A stretch of DNA of 45,927 nt from Sulfurovum sp. (GTDB lineage: Bacteria > Campylobacterota > Campylobacteria > Campylobacterales > Sulfurovaceae): contig JAJPEU010000017.1 in the NCBI GenBank assembly GCA_021166685.1, positions 1 to 45,927 on the forward strand, in the 5' to 3' direction. Shown here piece after piece: positions 16,043 to 24,890 of the stretch. How positions within the stretch are numbered: the first letter of the stretch is position 1; every line of letters starts with the position of its first letter. The position numbers and the translations under genes are program-made. Below the pieces are notes generated by a model. It saw only the letters and a program-made list of their open reading frames with translations, was not told the DNA's origin and made no database searches.

Positions 16043-17800
16043 ATGAATTATAAACTGATACTTTTTTTTGCTTTGTTTTCAAGTAATTTGTTTAGTGCAG
16101 AGAAGATTAAATTACCTACGCATGTTATTCATATTTCCGGACAAAAAGCATTTGAAAAAAAAGAACTTTATGATGCTTTAAGTGTTGATGCTAAAAGTTT
16201 TTTTGAATTTTGGAAAGAAGATACTCCTCGCATCAAAGACAAGCTGATTCCGACACTCAACCTGACATTGAAAAGTTTTTATGACTCGGAAGGATTTTAT
16301 GATGCCAATTTTACGATTAGAGAAACCAATACCACTGTCGACATAAAGATCGACGAAAATACACCGGTTCTTGTCAACGATATCAATATTAGCAGCGATT
16401 ACAGTATTGCCGAACATATTGTATTTAAAAAAGGTAAGAGGTTTAGAGCCAAGGAGTTTATCAGAATCAAAAATGAGATTATCAATGCGTTGCTTGAGGA
16501 CGGCTATTGCAGTTACGATCTTGATACTAAAGCGTATGTGGATTTGGATACCCATCGGGCTGATCTTAAATATGTATTGAAAAAAGGCGGTATTTGTGTA
16601 TTTAGCCAAACCAATATTACGGGGTTAAAAACAATAGACGAAAAAATAATACTTTCACGTGTCGCTGCAAAAGAAGGAGAAAGATTTGATACCAGACGGA
16701 TCAAGCAGACGTATTCTAATCTATACAGGCTTGATGCATTTGACAGCGCAATCGTAAATTTTGACCGTAAGTTTTACAATAAGGTGCCGGTGGATATTGT
16801 ATTAAAAGAGGTAAAGAAGCCATATCACCTGGAAGCAGGTGCAGGATACGATACTTATGTCGGTGCTCGAGTGCACAGTGAAGTGACCAAAAGAAACTTT
16901 ATGGGTGATGCCCAAAAAATGACCTTGCAGGCTTCTTGGTCTCAAAAAGAACAATTGCTCCAATTGGATTTTTTCAAACCGGCTTGGTTTAATTTGTTTG
17001 GATATTATCTGGATTTCGGCGCAGTTGCGGGATATTCCAATCTTGAATATGACGGATTTACGGAAGAAAAAGAGTATACGAGAGCATACTTTGAGCATGA
17101 GCATGACAGATTAAAGCTCAGAGCAGGCGTGGCGCTTGAAAATATCGATATTGCTCTGCTAGAAAACCTTGAAGATGATTATGTGCTTCAGCAAGCGATT
17201 AATGACGGCACATTTTTGCTTTTTTATCCTTATTTTGAAGGGATATATGATGCAAGGGATTCAAAACTCAATCCCAAATACGGCTATTATCTATCGGGAT
17301 ATTTTGAATACGGCATTCCTTACAGCGATGAAGCAAGCGTATATGAAAAATTGCTTCTTGAGGGAAGATATATTCATACTTTCGGAGAACTTACGCTTGC
17401 GGGTGTCGCCAAGATAGGAGTGGTGGATCAGACCACCAATGAGGTGCCCGAATCAAAACTCTTTTTTGGAGGAGGGTCTTTTAGCAACAGAGCTTATGGG
17501 TTTAGGGAAATAGGTGTCATTCTTTCTCCGGAAGAAGACAGCATACAAGGCGCTTCCAGTATGCTTAATCTCTCTTTTGAGGCAGATTATCCAATTTGGG
17601 GCGATTTTTATGGGGCAGTTTTCACTGACAATACGATGCTTACTGCAAAAAGTTATGATTTTTCAGGAGATTTCATCACTTCCGCAGGGGCAGGGGTGCG
17701 CTATATGACACCGATTGGACCTTTGAAGTTTGACGTTGGATTTAATGTGAACGATTTCTCTCAGTATGGTATTTCATTTCAGATAGGACAATCATTTTGA
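16043..17800 (+). CDS. tamA: Omp85-family outer-membrane assembly protein TamA
   Basis: 585 residues: signal peptide (LILFFALFSSNLFSA), POTRA-type domains about 22-275, and a 16-strand barrel ending in phenylalanine (ISFQIGQSF). The barrel carries FFGGGSFSNRAYGFREIG where most Omp85 proteins have an RG[YF] motif; here it reads RAYGF. TamA works with TamB in moving lipids or assembling some outer-membrane proteins. The tamB start overlaps the tamA stop, which decides TamA over BamA. A GGAG site lies 9 bases before ATG 16043. Confidence 0.9.
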   Translation: MNYKLILFFALFSSNLFSAEKIKLPTHVIHISGQKAFEKKELYDALSVDAKSFFEFWKEDTPRIKDKLIPTLNLTLKSFYDSEGFYDANFTIRETNTTVDIKIDENTPVLVNDINISSDYSIAEHIVFKKGKRFRAKEFIRIKNEIINALLEDGYCSYDLDTKAYVDLDTHRADLKYVLKKGGICVFSQTNITGLKTIDEKIILSRVAAKEGERFDTRRIKQTYSNLYRLDAFDSAIVNFDRKFYNKVPVDIVLKEVKKPYHLEAGAGYDTYVGARVHSEVTKRNFMGDAQKMTLQASWSQKEQLLQLDFFKPAWFNLFGYYLDFGAVAGYSNLEYDGFTEEKEYTRAYFEHEHDRLKLRAGVALENIDIALLENLEDDYVLQQAINDGTFLLFYPYFEGIYDARDSKLNPKYGYYLSGYFEYGIPYSDEASVYEKLLLEGRYIHTFGELTLAGVAKIGVVDQTTNEVPESKLFFGGGSFSNRAYGFREIGVILSPEEDSIQGASSMLNLSFEADYPIWGDFYGAVFTDNTMLTAKSYDFSGDFITSAGAGVRYMTPIGPLKFDVGFNVNDFSQYGISFQIGQSF

Positions 17801-20800
17801 AAACAGTATCACCTGATAGTTCTTCTTTTAGAGTAAAAGGAATAGTCTTTTTTGTATTTATGTCGGTTTTGATGTTGGGGGGGTTGCTTTATTTTGCAGC
17901 AAACTCTCCCTGGATTATCAAAAAAGCAGCAGATGAGTTTGCCCCCCGATACAATATCTCTTACGATGCGCTCAAGGGCAATGTGCTTACGGGCATAGAG
18001 ATAGAAACGCCCAGATATAGGGGCGAGCCGTTGGCCGAGAGGATTGCGTTAAAATGGAATCCCAATATGCTTTTACATAAAAAAATTGCTGTCTCAAAAC
18101 TGCAGATTGAAAAAGCAAATATCGATATAATCGAAAAACTTATCGCTTCTTTTGAAAGTAAAACACCCAAAGAAGAGGCAAAACCGTTTGATTTTACAGT
18201 TGATATTGGCGAGATTTCCATCGGAGTTGATTCCTTTGTGCGGCAAAACATTGCTGTTTTTGATGTTCGCCTAGAAGCAGAAAAGATAGTTTACGACAGG
18301 GATGCATTTACGGTGGAAGGCGCAAGGTTGGAGGTTGATACCAATGTTACGCAGATACAATTGCAGGCAGATCTTCTTGATCAGGTTTTGGAAGTGGAGT
18401 CACTGTCTTTAAAGAATATAAACGTACAAACATTGGAAAAGATCTTATTTGGAAGAGACAATAATACAACCCAAAATATCCCCCCCCAAGAAGAAGATAC
18501 GAATCAAAAAACCAAAAAATCTCCTTTTGTTCCCAAATATGTGAAGATAAAACAAGCAGAGATCACTTTTCTTTCAACGGTATACGATCCATTGGAGCTG
18601 GAACATTTTATGCTTAGCGGTGAAGGCTTGATATTCGATGTAGAAAAATTGTTGATTGAGCAAGGAGGCATTGATCTCAACACGACTGCCAACCTGGGCA
18701 GTATACTGTATAAAGGCAAGATTCATCAGAACATGCTGAGCGGCACAATGCAGCTCTCTCCGAGTGAAGCACTTTTTGACCTTTACAAGTTGCCGGTTCG
18801 CAAAGAAGCTTTTGGAAAGATCGTTATGGATTTTAACGCATCTAAAGAACAAATAACAGCAGAGATAAAAGCGAAAGCAACACAAGTTTTAAAGGGAAAA
18901 GAAGGGGAGTTTAATTTTGACATAGATGATTTGCGTTCACATGTTGTCTATGAGATAAATAGTAAAACCCTGGAAGCAGTTTCACATCTTATGATCACGA
19001 CACCCTATGCAAAAGGGATCTCTTTGAGCAATAGATTTGAAATGGACAACAATATCAGCTATAGCGGAGATATTAAGGCGCAAGCATTAACAGGCATAGA
19101 TCCTCAATTGATTGAATTCTTGAAGCATCCTGTGCTTGATTATGAAGGGAATGCCAGCAGCATACAGGTGCAATTGGACTCTGACAATATCAAGGGGTAT
19201 GCTGCCTCCTCTGATTTTAAACAAGGAATGCTTCATCTTGAGACAAAAGAGACGATCAGTCTTGAGGGAATAGTAGATCTTCCCAAAGAACTTAAAGAGG
19301 CAAAAGGCAGCGTGATCGTAGACTTTCCTTTTAATTTTGATTCCAATCAAACCTTCAAAGGAAAGGCAAACATCAACTCCAATCTTGCGGATGTGGATGC
19401 TGATATATTTTACGGAAAAAAACTCCAGATCGTTTTGCAAGGCATTGTGCCGAAAAATTCTCTTTTGCGGCCTTATATTAAAGAGCTTAAGTGGGATGCG
19501 CTGAGTCCTCTAAAAGCAGATATCACTTGGAGCGACAAGACACTGGTTGCAGCAGTAGACGCCAAAGCGCTGAAGCTCTCGATCAGCCATAATCAGACAA
19601 ATGCAAAGATCAATGGAAAGTTGACAGTAGGGGGAATGAATGCAGAGATAGACGGCCTTTTGAATAAAAAATTTACCGTAAATATCAATACGCACTCATT
19701 TCAGTCTCTCATACAGAATATACAGTCGGTATATATGCTTGAAGAAGCACCCAAAATTGATGGGAATGCAGAGATACTGGCTGTCGTCACAGAACTGAAA
19801 AACATTGAGTTGAGGCTGACGTCACCAAAAATTGTTTACCATGCTGATCGCAAGACAAAATATACCCTCACCGATATTCTGCTGAAAAGTCGTCTTGAAG
19901 CATCAAAATTAATTTTGGAAAATTATACATTGACCTATGACGGGCAAAAATTCTTTGCCACCAAACCTTCAACGGTCCAGCTGGATGGCGATATCCTTCG
20001 TTTGTCAGAATTTTGGGTCAATGATGAGCTTAAAACCGAAGGGTTTTACAACATGAAAACATCAAAAGGAGATTTTTCTGCCACCGCAAATATGCTTCAT
20101 GTATCCCACGAGAGTGCCAAGTTTGACAGCAAGATAGATCTCAAAGCTTCACTTGATGGCAACAAGACATCCGTTAAAGGTGAAATCGTACTTTTGGGCG
20201 GCAACATCTATTATGATATGAGTCAAAAAAGTTTTGCCTCAGATGAAGACATTATTATGGTACAGGAGATGAAAAAAAAGCAAAGCCCGTTTATGGAAAA
20301 TCTCAGCACAGAGATACAGGTTAAAACACAAAAACCTCTTCTGTACAAAGAGGGCGACATTGATATCCAGATTATTGCGGATTTGGGTATTTACAAATCC
20401 GAATATGCTCCTTTTGCTGTCATAGGAACCGTGGAGATACCCGAGGGCGGCAGCTACATGTTTGAAGACAAGAAGTTTATTTTCAAAAAAAGCTATCTCT
20501 ATTTTACGGGCAATCCCGGCAAGCCCGTTTTGGATGCACGCATCGGGTATCGATCGCTAAACCATTTTATCACTATTGTGGCAACCGGCACTCCTGATGC
20601 CCCGATTATTAATTTTTCTTCCTCACCCAGTTTAAGCAGAGAGGAGATACTTTCAGTTATCCTTTTTGATTCTGAAGCCGGTGCGGGAACCAATAACGGC
20701 GATGATATGATGAAGATGATGGGAGGCGCAATGGCAAAATCGGCTCTTGTCAATGCAGGCGTTAAAATAGACCACCTTGTTTTAGGGGAAGACAATAGTG

Positions 20801-20964
20801 TTGAAGTGGGAAAAAAACTTACCGACAGAATTACAATTATTTATGTCAACGATGAAATTTCCAGCGTCAAGCTTAAGTACAGACATACTCCGCATACCGA
20901 AAGCGTCATAGAGGCAAGCGAAATTTCACAATCCTATGACATTATCTATAAAACAGATTTTTAA
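17797..20964 (+). CDS. tamB: Translocation and assembly module protein TamB (AsmA-like)
   Basis: 1055 residues, start TTG 17797 overlapping the tamA stop. One N-terminal membrane helix (IVFFVFMSVLMLGGLLYFAA) anchors it in the inner membrane. A long run of beta-strand repeats forms the periplasm-spanning groove, and the C-terminal DUF490 domain is clear (VEIPEGGSYMFEDKKFIFKK; LSREEILSVILFDSEAGAG; VEVGKKLTDRITIIYVNDEI). Somewhat shorter than the E. coli protein. Two homopolymer tracts lie in the coding part: G7 in the membrane helix and C8 in a hydrophilic linker (NIPPQEEDTNQK, about residue 229). The gene ends 4 bases inside convergent nspC. A likely partner of TamA in lipid transport to the outer membrane. 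Confidence 0.9.
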   Translation: MKTVSPDSSSFRVKGIVFFVFMSVLMLGGLLYFAANSPWIIKKAADEFAPRYNISYDALKGNVLTGIEIETPRYRGEPLAERIALKWNPNMLLHKKIAVSKLQIEKANIDIIEKLIASFESKTPKEEAKPFDFTVDIGEISIGVDSFVRQNIAVFDVRLEAEKIVYDRDAFTVEGARLEVDTNVTQIQLQADLLDQVLEVESLSLKNINVQTLEKILFGRDNNTTQNIPPQEEDTNQKTKKSPFVPKYVKIKQAEITFLSTVYDPLELEHFMLSGEGLIFDVEKLLIEQGGIDLNTTANLGSILYKGKIHQNMLSGTMQLSPSEALFDLYKLPVRKEAFGKIVMDFNASKEQITAEIKAKATQVLKGKEGEFNFDIDDLRSHVVYEINSKTLEAVSHLMITTPYAKGISLSNRFEMDNNISYSGDIKAQALTGIDPQLIEFLKHPVLDYEGNASSIQVQLDSDNIKGYAASSDFKQGMLHLETKETISLEGIVDLPKELKEAKGSVIVDFPFNFDSNQTFKGKANINSNLADVDADIFYGKKLQIVLQGIVPKNSLLRPYIKELKWDALSPLKADITWSDKTLVAAVDAKALKLSISHNQTNAKINGKLTVGGMNAEIDGLLNKKFTVNINTHSFQSLIQNIQSVYMLEEAPKIDGNAEILAVVTELKNIELRLTSPKIVYHADRKTKYTLTDILLKSRLEASKLILENYTLTYDGQKFFATKPSTVQLDGDILRLSEFWVNDELKTEGFYNMKTSKGDFSATANMLHVSHESAKFDSKIDLKASLDGNKTSVKGEIVLLGGNIYYDMSQKSFASDEDIIMVQEMKKKQSPFMENLSTEIQVKTQKPLLYKEGDIDIQIIADLGIYKSEYAPFAVIGTVEIPEGGSYMFEDKKFIFKKSYLYFTGNPGKPVLDARIGYRSLNHFITIVATGTPDAPIINFSSSPSLSREEILSVILFDSEAGAGTNNGDDMMKMMGGAMAKSALVNAGVKIDHLVLGEDNSVEVGKKLTDRITIIYVNDEISSVKLKYRHTPHTESVIEASEISQSYDIIYKTDF
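17877..17883 (+). repeat. G7 homopolymer in tamB
   Basis: Seven consecutive G bases in codons TTG GGG GGG of the N-terminal membrane helix of tamB. A one-base slip would frameshift the protein near codon 28. Confidence 0.8.
18480..18487 (+). repeat. C8 homopolymer in tamB
   Basis: Eight consecutive C bases (ATC CCC CCC CAA) in the linker after the N-terminal part of tamB. In Campylobacterota, G or C tracts of about eight or more are known phase-variation sites. Confidence 0.8.
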
Positions 20965-22100
20965 GAAAGTCTGTTTTTAAAATCTTCATAGCCAAATTCC
21001 CGTACGACTTCCAGGGTGCCGTCGACTCTTTGGATGGCAATGCTTGGGAGTTTGATCCCATTAAAAGTGGTTGCTTTGACCATCGTGTAGTGCATCTGGT
21101 CTTCAAAGATAATTTTATCGCCGATCTTAAGCGGCGCATCAAAACTATAATCCCCCATGATATCTCCTGCCAAACAGGTGTTGCCTGCAAGACGGTAGGT
21201 GTGGGCTTTCTCGCCGGCTTTGCCTGCATTGCGTACCTCGGCACGGTAAGGCATAATGATGGTATCAGGCATATGGGCTTCTGCGGAAGTATCAAGTATA
21301 ACGATATCTAGACCGTTGTGTACGATATCCAGCACGGTAGCGATCAACGATCCTGTCTCCCAGCCTATAGCTTCACCAGGTTCAAGATATACCTCTACGC
21401 CATAGTTGGATTTGAAAGCCTTGATAAGATCAATAAGCTTCTGAGTATCATAGCCTTTGCGCGTAATATGGTGTCCGCCGCCAAAATTGATCCATTTCAT
21501 TTTGGGTATATAGGCTCCGAATTTATCCTCAAAGTGTTCGAGTACTTTTTCTAATGCCTCGCTTCCCTGTTCGCAAAGAGCATGCACATGCAACCCTTCG
21601 CATTGTCCCAAAATGCTCTCATCAAAATTTGCAATGGTAGTGCCGAGTCTTGAGTAGAGCCCGCAAGGATTGTAGATCTCTTTGGGTGATTCTGAATACT
21701 CAGGATTGATGCGCAACCCCAAGGAAAGTGCAGGATTGATTTTTTTGGCCTGGGCGGCAAACTGTTTGAACTGTGTAGGAGAGTTAAAAACCAGATGATG
21801 CGAGATTTTTGCTATCTCGTCCATCTCCTCTTTTTTGAACGCAGGTGAATAGGTGTGTACTTCCTTGCCAAAGGTGTCATGGGCAAGCTTAGCTTCGTGC
21901 AGTCCGCTGGCGCAGCAACCTTCCAAATAAGGTTTGATGGTGCCAAAGCTTTTCCATAAGGCATAGCCTTTGAGCGCAAGCAGCACTTTTGCGCCGCTTT
22001 CTTTTTTAATATAGGCTATTGTTTCCAAGTTTGAAATCAAGCGCTCTTCTTCAAGCAGCCAAAGAGGAGAAGGTAGGTTGTGAGTATGTTCTTTTTTCAT
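20961..22100 (-). CDS. nspC: Carboxynorspermidine/carboxyspermidine decarboxylase
   Basis: 379 residues, PLP enzyme of the alanine-racemase-fold decarboxylase group. It removes CO2 from carboxy(nor)spermidine, the last step of the alternative polyamine pathway that Campylobacterota use for spermidine. PLP lysine in LLALKGYALW (K44); GINPEYSE-type arginine strand (LGLRINPEYSESP), LHVHALCEQ, NFGGGHHITRKGYD, YLEPGEAIGW and the cysteine loop GNTCLAGDIMGDY are present. Its dehydrogenase partner is not in the window. It is transcribed against tamB, with the two stop ends overlapping by 4 bases and no terminator between them. Confidence 0.93.
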   Translation of the reverse strand: MKKEHTHNLPSPLWLLEEERLISNLETIAYIKKESGAKVLLALKGYALWKSFGTIKPYLEGCCASGLHEAKLAHDTFGKEVHTYSPAFKKEEMDEIAKISHHLVFNSPTQFKQFAAQAKKINPALSLGLRINPEYSESPKEIYNPCGLYSRLGTTIANFDESILGQCEGLHVHALCEQGSEALEKVLEHFEDKFGAYIPKMKWINFGGGHHITRKGYDTQKLIDLIKAFKSNYGVEVYLEPGEAIGWETGSLIATVLDIVHNGLDIVILDTSAEAHMPDTIIMPYRAEVRNAGKAGEKAHTYRLAGNTCLAGDIMGDYSFDAPLKIGDKIIFEDQMHYTMVKATTFNGIKLPSIAIQRVDGTLEVVREFGYEDFKNRLS

Positions 22101-22137
22101 AAACGCAAGTATAGCAATAGTATACTAAAATTAATTT

Positions 22138-22146
22138 TGATATAAT
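22138..22146 (+). promoter_or_regulatory. Putative extended -10 promoter
   Basis: TGATATAAT (TGn plus TATAAT), 45 bases before ATG 22191. Overlapping TATACT boxes on the other strand (about 22110-22126) could serve divergent nspC. Confidence 0.45.
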
Positions 22147-22190
22147 CAACAAACATTTAAATAGGTTATAAAAAAAGGGAGGAGGGAGAG

Positions 22191-22649
22191 ATGGCAAGGG
22201 AAGGTTTGCATTTTAATGAAAAACAGATAAAAATAGCATCTAAAATGATAGATAAACTGGAAACGACACTAGATATTTTATATTACTTTCTTGAACATAA
22301 AAAAGATCAGACGTTTGTTATTGTATTGATTTCAGCAAAAGATATTGATTTGTGCGATTTATTAAAAAAAGAAAAGCGTGATACAGACATGCTTTTTAAG
22401 ATCCATAAGGAAGACGATCTTTATGCGGTTATCTGCCAAAAGACAAAAGTAGAAGGCGGATATCGGTTTGCAGAGAGATTGCTGCGAAAGATACTGTTAA
22501 GCAACGGTCACAGTGTTTACAGTGTTGCCTTGGAGATAAGAACAACAAAATATTCGATTAAAGAAGCTATTTTGAGGCTTATAGATACTTATTTTCAAGC
22601 GAAGGCAGAAAACAAAGAGGGTGAAATTGTTTTTCGAAGTTTATATTAG
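22191..22649 (+). CDS. Small protein, possibly a degenerate nucleotide-cyclase (GGDEF-like) fold
   Basis: 152 residues, soluble, with a strong ribosome site (GGGAGGAGGGAGAG) before ATG 22191. The order of segments resembles a GGDEF domain without its active site: a strand TFVIVLISAKDIDLCDLL, a segment KIHKEDDLYAVICQKTKVEG where the GGDEF loop would be, a helix GYRFAERLLRKILLS, a strand VYSVALEIRTTKYSIKEAI, and a final helix. None of the catalytic Gly-Gly-Asp-Glu-Phe residues or metal aspartates is kept, so it would be non-catalytic. This is inference from pattern; I recognise no named family. Confidence 0.6.
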   Translation: MAREGLHFNEKQIKIASKMIDKLETTLDILYYFLEHKKDQTFVIVLISAKDIDLCDLLKKEKRDTDMLFKIHKEDDLYAVICQKTKVEGGYRFAERLLRKILLSNGHSVYSVALEIRTTKYSIKEAILRLIDTYFQAKAENKEGEIVFRSLY

Positions 22650-22735
22650 TATGATTTAAGGCAGGTTTAGGTAAAATCGCGTCCACTATTGTCTTACACG
22701 ACGTTTAGGCAAAATTTTATGAAGGATCATACGGA

Positions 22736-22870
22736 ATGAAAAGAACATACCAGCCACACACTACACCAAGAAAAAGAACACACGGGTTTAGAACAAGAAT
22801 GAAAACAAAAAACGGCAGAAAAGTGATTTCTGCAAGAAGAGCTAAAGGCAGAAAAAAATTAGCTGCATAA
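22736..22870 (+). CDS. rpmH: 50S ribosomal protein L34
   Basis: 44 residues, highly basic; [20 protein letters not shown] and the [12 protein letters not shown] tail are diagnostic of L34. It is in the conserved order rpmH-rnpA-yidC-jag-mnmE. The upstream 86 bases include TAAAAT (22670-22675) as a possible -10. The rnpA frame begins inside its last codons. Confidence 0.96.
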   Translation: MKRTYQPHTTPRKRTHGFRTRMKTKNGRKVISARRAKGRKKLAA

Positions 22871-22911
22871 AACATTTTACTAGAATAAAAACTGGTAAAG
22901 AGTTTGATGGC

Positions 22912-23196
22912 GTGTACAAACATGCCACTAAAATATGGCACACTCCTTATTTTGTTCTTTTTTATAAAAAAGAGAAAGAGTACAAAGTGGGATTTGTTGC
23001 CAGTAAAAAAATAGGAAATGCAGTTCATCGAAACAGAGCTAAACGTTTACTCAGGGCACATTTTATAGAAAATATTGATCTTCTGTCTGCGGGTAGTTAT
23101 GTGCTAGTTGCAAAGCCTGCACTTATTAAAGAAACTTATCAAGAGACGCGTAAATCGTATCTGCTCGCGCTTAAGAGATGCTTGGCTGAAAAATAG
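22912..23196 (+). CDS. rnpA: Ribonuclease P protein component
   Basis: Protein part of RNase P, which trims the 5' leader of tRNA precursors. The signature KKIGNAVHRNRAKRLLRAHF (about residues 32-51) is complete. GTG 22912 is the first canonical start in this frame, but the conserved N-terminal part ([17 protein letters not shown]) begins about 15 codons earlier, in open frame from 22846, where only ATT 22858 or ATA 22867 and 22885 could initiate. The true start is therefore probably non-canonical and upstream, overlapping the 3' end of rpmH. I give the conservative GTG. I found no yidD between this gene and yidC. Confidence 0.88.
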   Translation: MYKHATKIWHTPYFVLFYKKEKEYKVGFVASKKIGNAVHRNRAKRLLRAHFIENIDLLSAGSYVLVAKPALIKETYQETRKSYLLALKRCLAEK

Positions 23197-23285
23197 CTTA
23201 TTCGAATTTGACCTGCATCAAAGAAACTTAACATATATCATACTATACTATTGTCTCAATCAGTATTTTTAATAAAGGTATCACT

Positions 23286-24890
23286 TTGGAACAACAAGAT
23301 CTTCAAAAACGACTTCTTTTGGCACTCGCCCTCTCTTTTTTTGTATTTATTGCATTTAGTTATTTTTTTCCGGCACAAACTGCAGAACAAAACAGTGAAA
23401 AAAATGTAACGCAAACCCAAGCATATCCTGCTCCCGAAAGCAGCACCCCTTTAGCACAAAATACACCCGATACGGTTGTTGATGCTTCTGCCAAACCAGA
23501 AACCTTTGCCTTGGCGACAGTTAAATCTACCAATTTTACAATGACGATAGATGTATACGGCCGTATTGCACAAATAGAGCTTTTGGAAGATAAGTATAGA
23601 GACGATGAAGGCAATACTTTAAAGATTCTTGATCCGCAAAAAGCTAAGCCTCTTGAGATACGGTTTTCTGATGCGATTATAAATAGCGAAGCGTTTAAAA
23701 CGCCTTATAGCGTTGTGGGCGCAGCAAACAGTATTGACGTATCCAGTGAGGATCAAACGTTGATACTAGAACAGAAGCTCTCAGGGCTTACAGTGACAAA
23801 AAAGATTACATTTAAAGCAAACGGAGCTTACGATGTTGCGGTGACAACATCCAAAGATGTGCCATATTTCATCACCCCCGGCTATAGACCTGTAGCCGAT
23901 CAGTCTATATATATGCTGGTGCGGGGGGCATTGATTAAGACAAATGAAAATACCATTAAAACCGTAGAAGACGGGGATGCAAAAGGCAATGAGAGTTTCA
24001 ATAATGCCAAAATCGCCTCTGCATTTGATCGATATTATGCTTCATTATTGTTTGATTTCGACAAAGGAATGAACGTTTCTATTTTAAAAGAAAAAGAGGA
24101 CAATCCCCTTATTTTTATTCAGGGAAGCAGCGAGTTTAATCTCCATGGCTATATAGGCCCAAAAGACCATGAAATTCTTAAATCCATACATGCGGAACTT
24201 ACCGATGCCATTGAGTTTGGCTGGTTCTCTTTTCTGGCAATCCCTTTCTTTAAGGTTCTTTTGTGGATACACGGATATATAGGAAACTGGGGATGGGCGA
24301 TTATTCTTTTTACTATTTTGGTGAAACTGATACTTTTTCCTCTTTCGTACAAAGGTATGATGTCAATGCAAAAGCTTAAAGATCTGGCACCCAAAATGAA
24401 AGAACTTAAAGAGAAATACAAAGGCGATCCTGCAAAAATGAATATGCAGATGATGGAATTATATAAAAAACACGGAGCTAATCCTATGGGCGGATGTCTT
24501 CCTATGCTGCTTCAAATTCCAGTTTTCTTTGCATTGTATCGCGTGCTTTTGAACGCCGATGAGCTTCAAGGCGCCCATTGGATGTTGTGGATAAACGATC
24601 TTTCAAGAATGGACCCTTACTTTATTCTACCGATTTTGATGGGCGCATCAATGTATTTTCAACAAAAAATTACACCGTCGAATTTCACTGATCCGCTTCA
24701 AGAGAAGATCTTTAAGTGGTTTCCGGTCATTATGACGGTGTTTTTTGTCTATTTTCCATCGGGTCTTGTGCTGTATTGGCTGGTCAATAACCTCTTTACT
24801 ATCGCGCAGCAGTACTATATCAATCATATGTACGCCAAACACAAAGAGGCAGCTGTTGCATTGCACCATAAGGGAAAGGACAGCAAATGA
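23286..24890 (+). CDS. yidC: Membrane protein insertase YidC
   Basis: 534 residues, the Gram-negative form: N-terminal membrane helix (LLLALALSFFVFIAFSYFF), a large periplasmic beta domain (about 80-320), and five C-terminal helices (IGNWGWAIILFTILVKLILF; MGGCLPMLLQIPVFFALYRVL; MTVFFVYFPSGLVLYWLVNN). It inserts and folds inner-membrane proteins alone or with SecYEG. Start TTG 23286 has AAAGGT 7 bases upstream. The basic tail (HHKGKDSK) may contact the ribosome. The jag start overlaps its stop. Confidence 0.95.
   Translation: MEQQDLQKRLLLALALSFFVFIAFSYFFPAQTAEQNSEKNVTQTQAYPAPESSTPLAQNTPDTVVDASAKPETFALATVKSTNFTMTIDVYGRIAQIELLEDKYRDDEGNTLKILDPQKAKPLEIRFSDAIINSEAFKTPYSVVGAANSIDVSSEDQTLILEQKLSGLTVTKKITFKANGAYDVAVTTSKDVPYFITPGYRPVADQSIYMLVRGALIKTNENTIKTVEDGDAKGNESFNNAKIASAFDRYYASLLFDFDKGMNVSILKEKEDNPLIFIQGSSEFNLHGYIGPKDHEILKSIHAELTDAIEFGWFSFLAIPFFKVLLWIHGYIGNWGWAIILFTILVKLILFPLSYKGMMSMQKLKDLAPKMKELKEKYKGDPAKMNMQMMELYKKHGANPMGGCLPMLLQIPVFFALYRVLLNADELQGAHWMLWINDLSRMDPYFILPILMGASMYFQQKITPSNFTDPLQEKIFKWFPVIMTVFFVYFPSGLVLYWLVNNLFTIAQQYYINHMYAKHKEAAVALHHKGKDSK

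Noticed and set aside
23197..23285. A yidD gene between rnpA and yidC, and a TTGACC-based promoter
   Set aside because: The gap is only 89 bases with no cysteine-rich ORF, and no -10 lies at a suitable distance from TTGACC.
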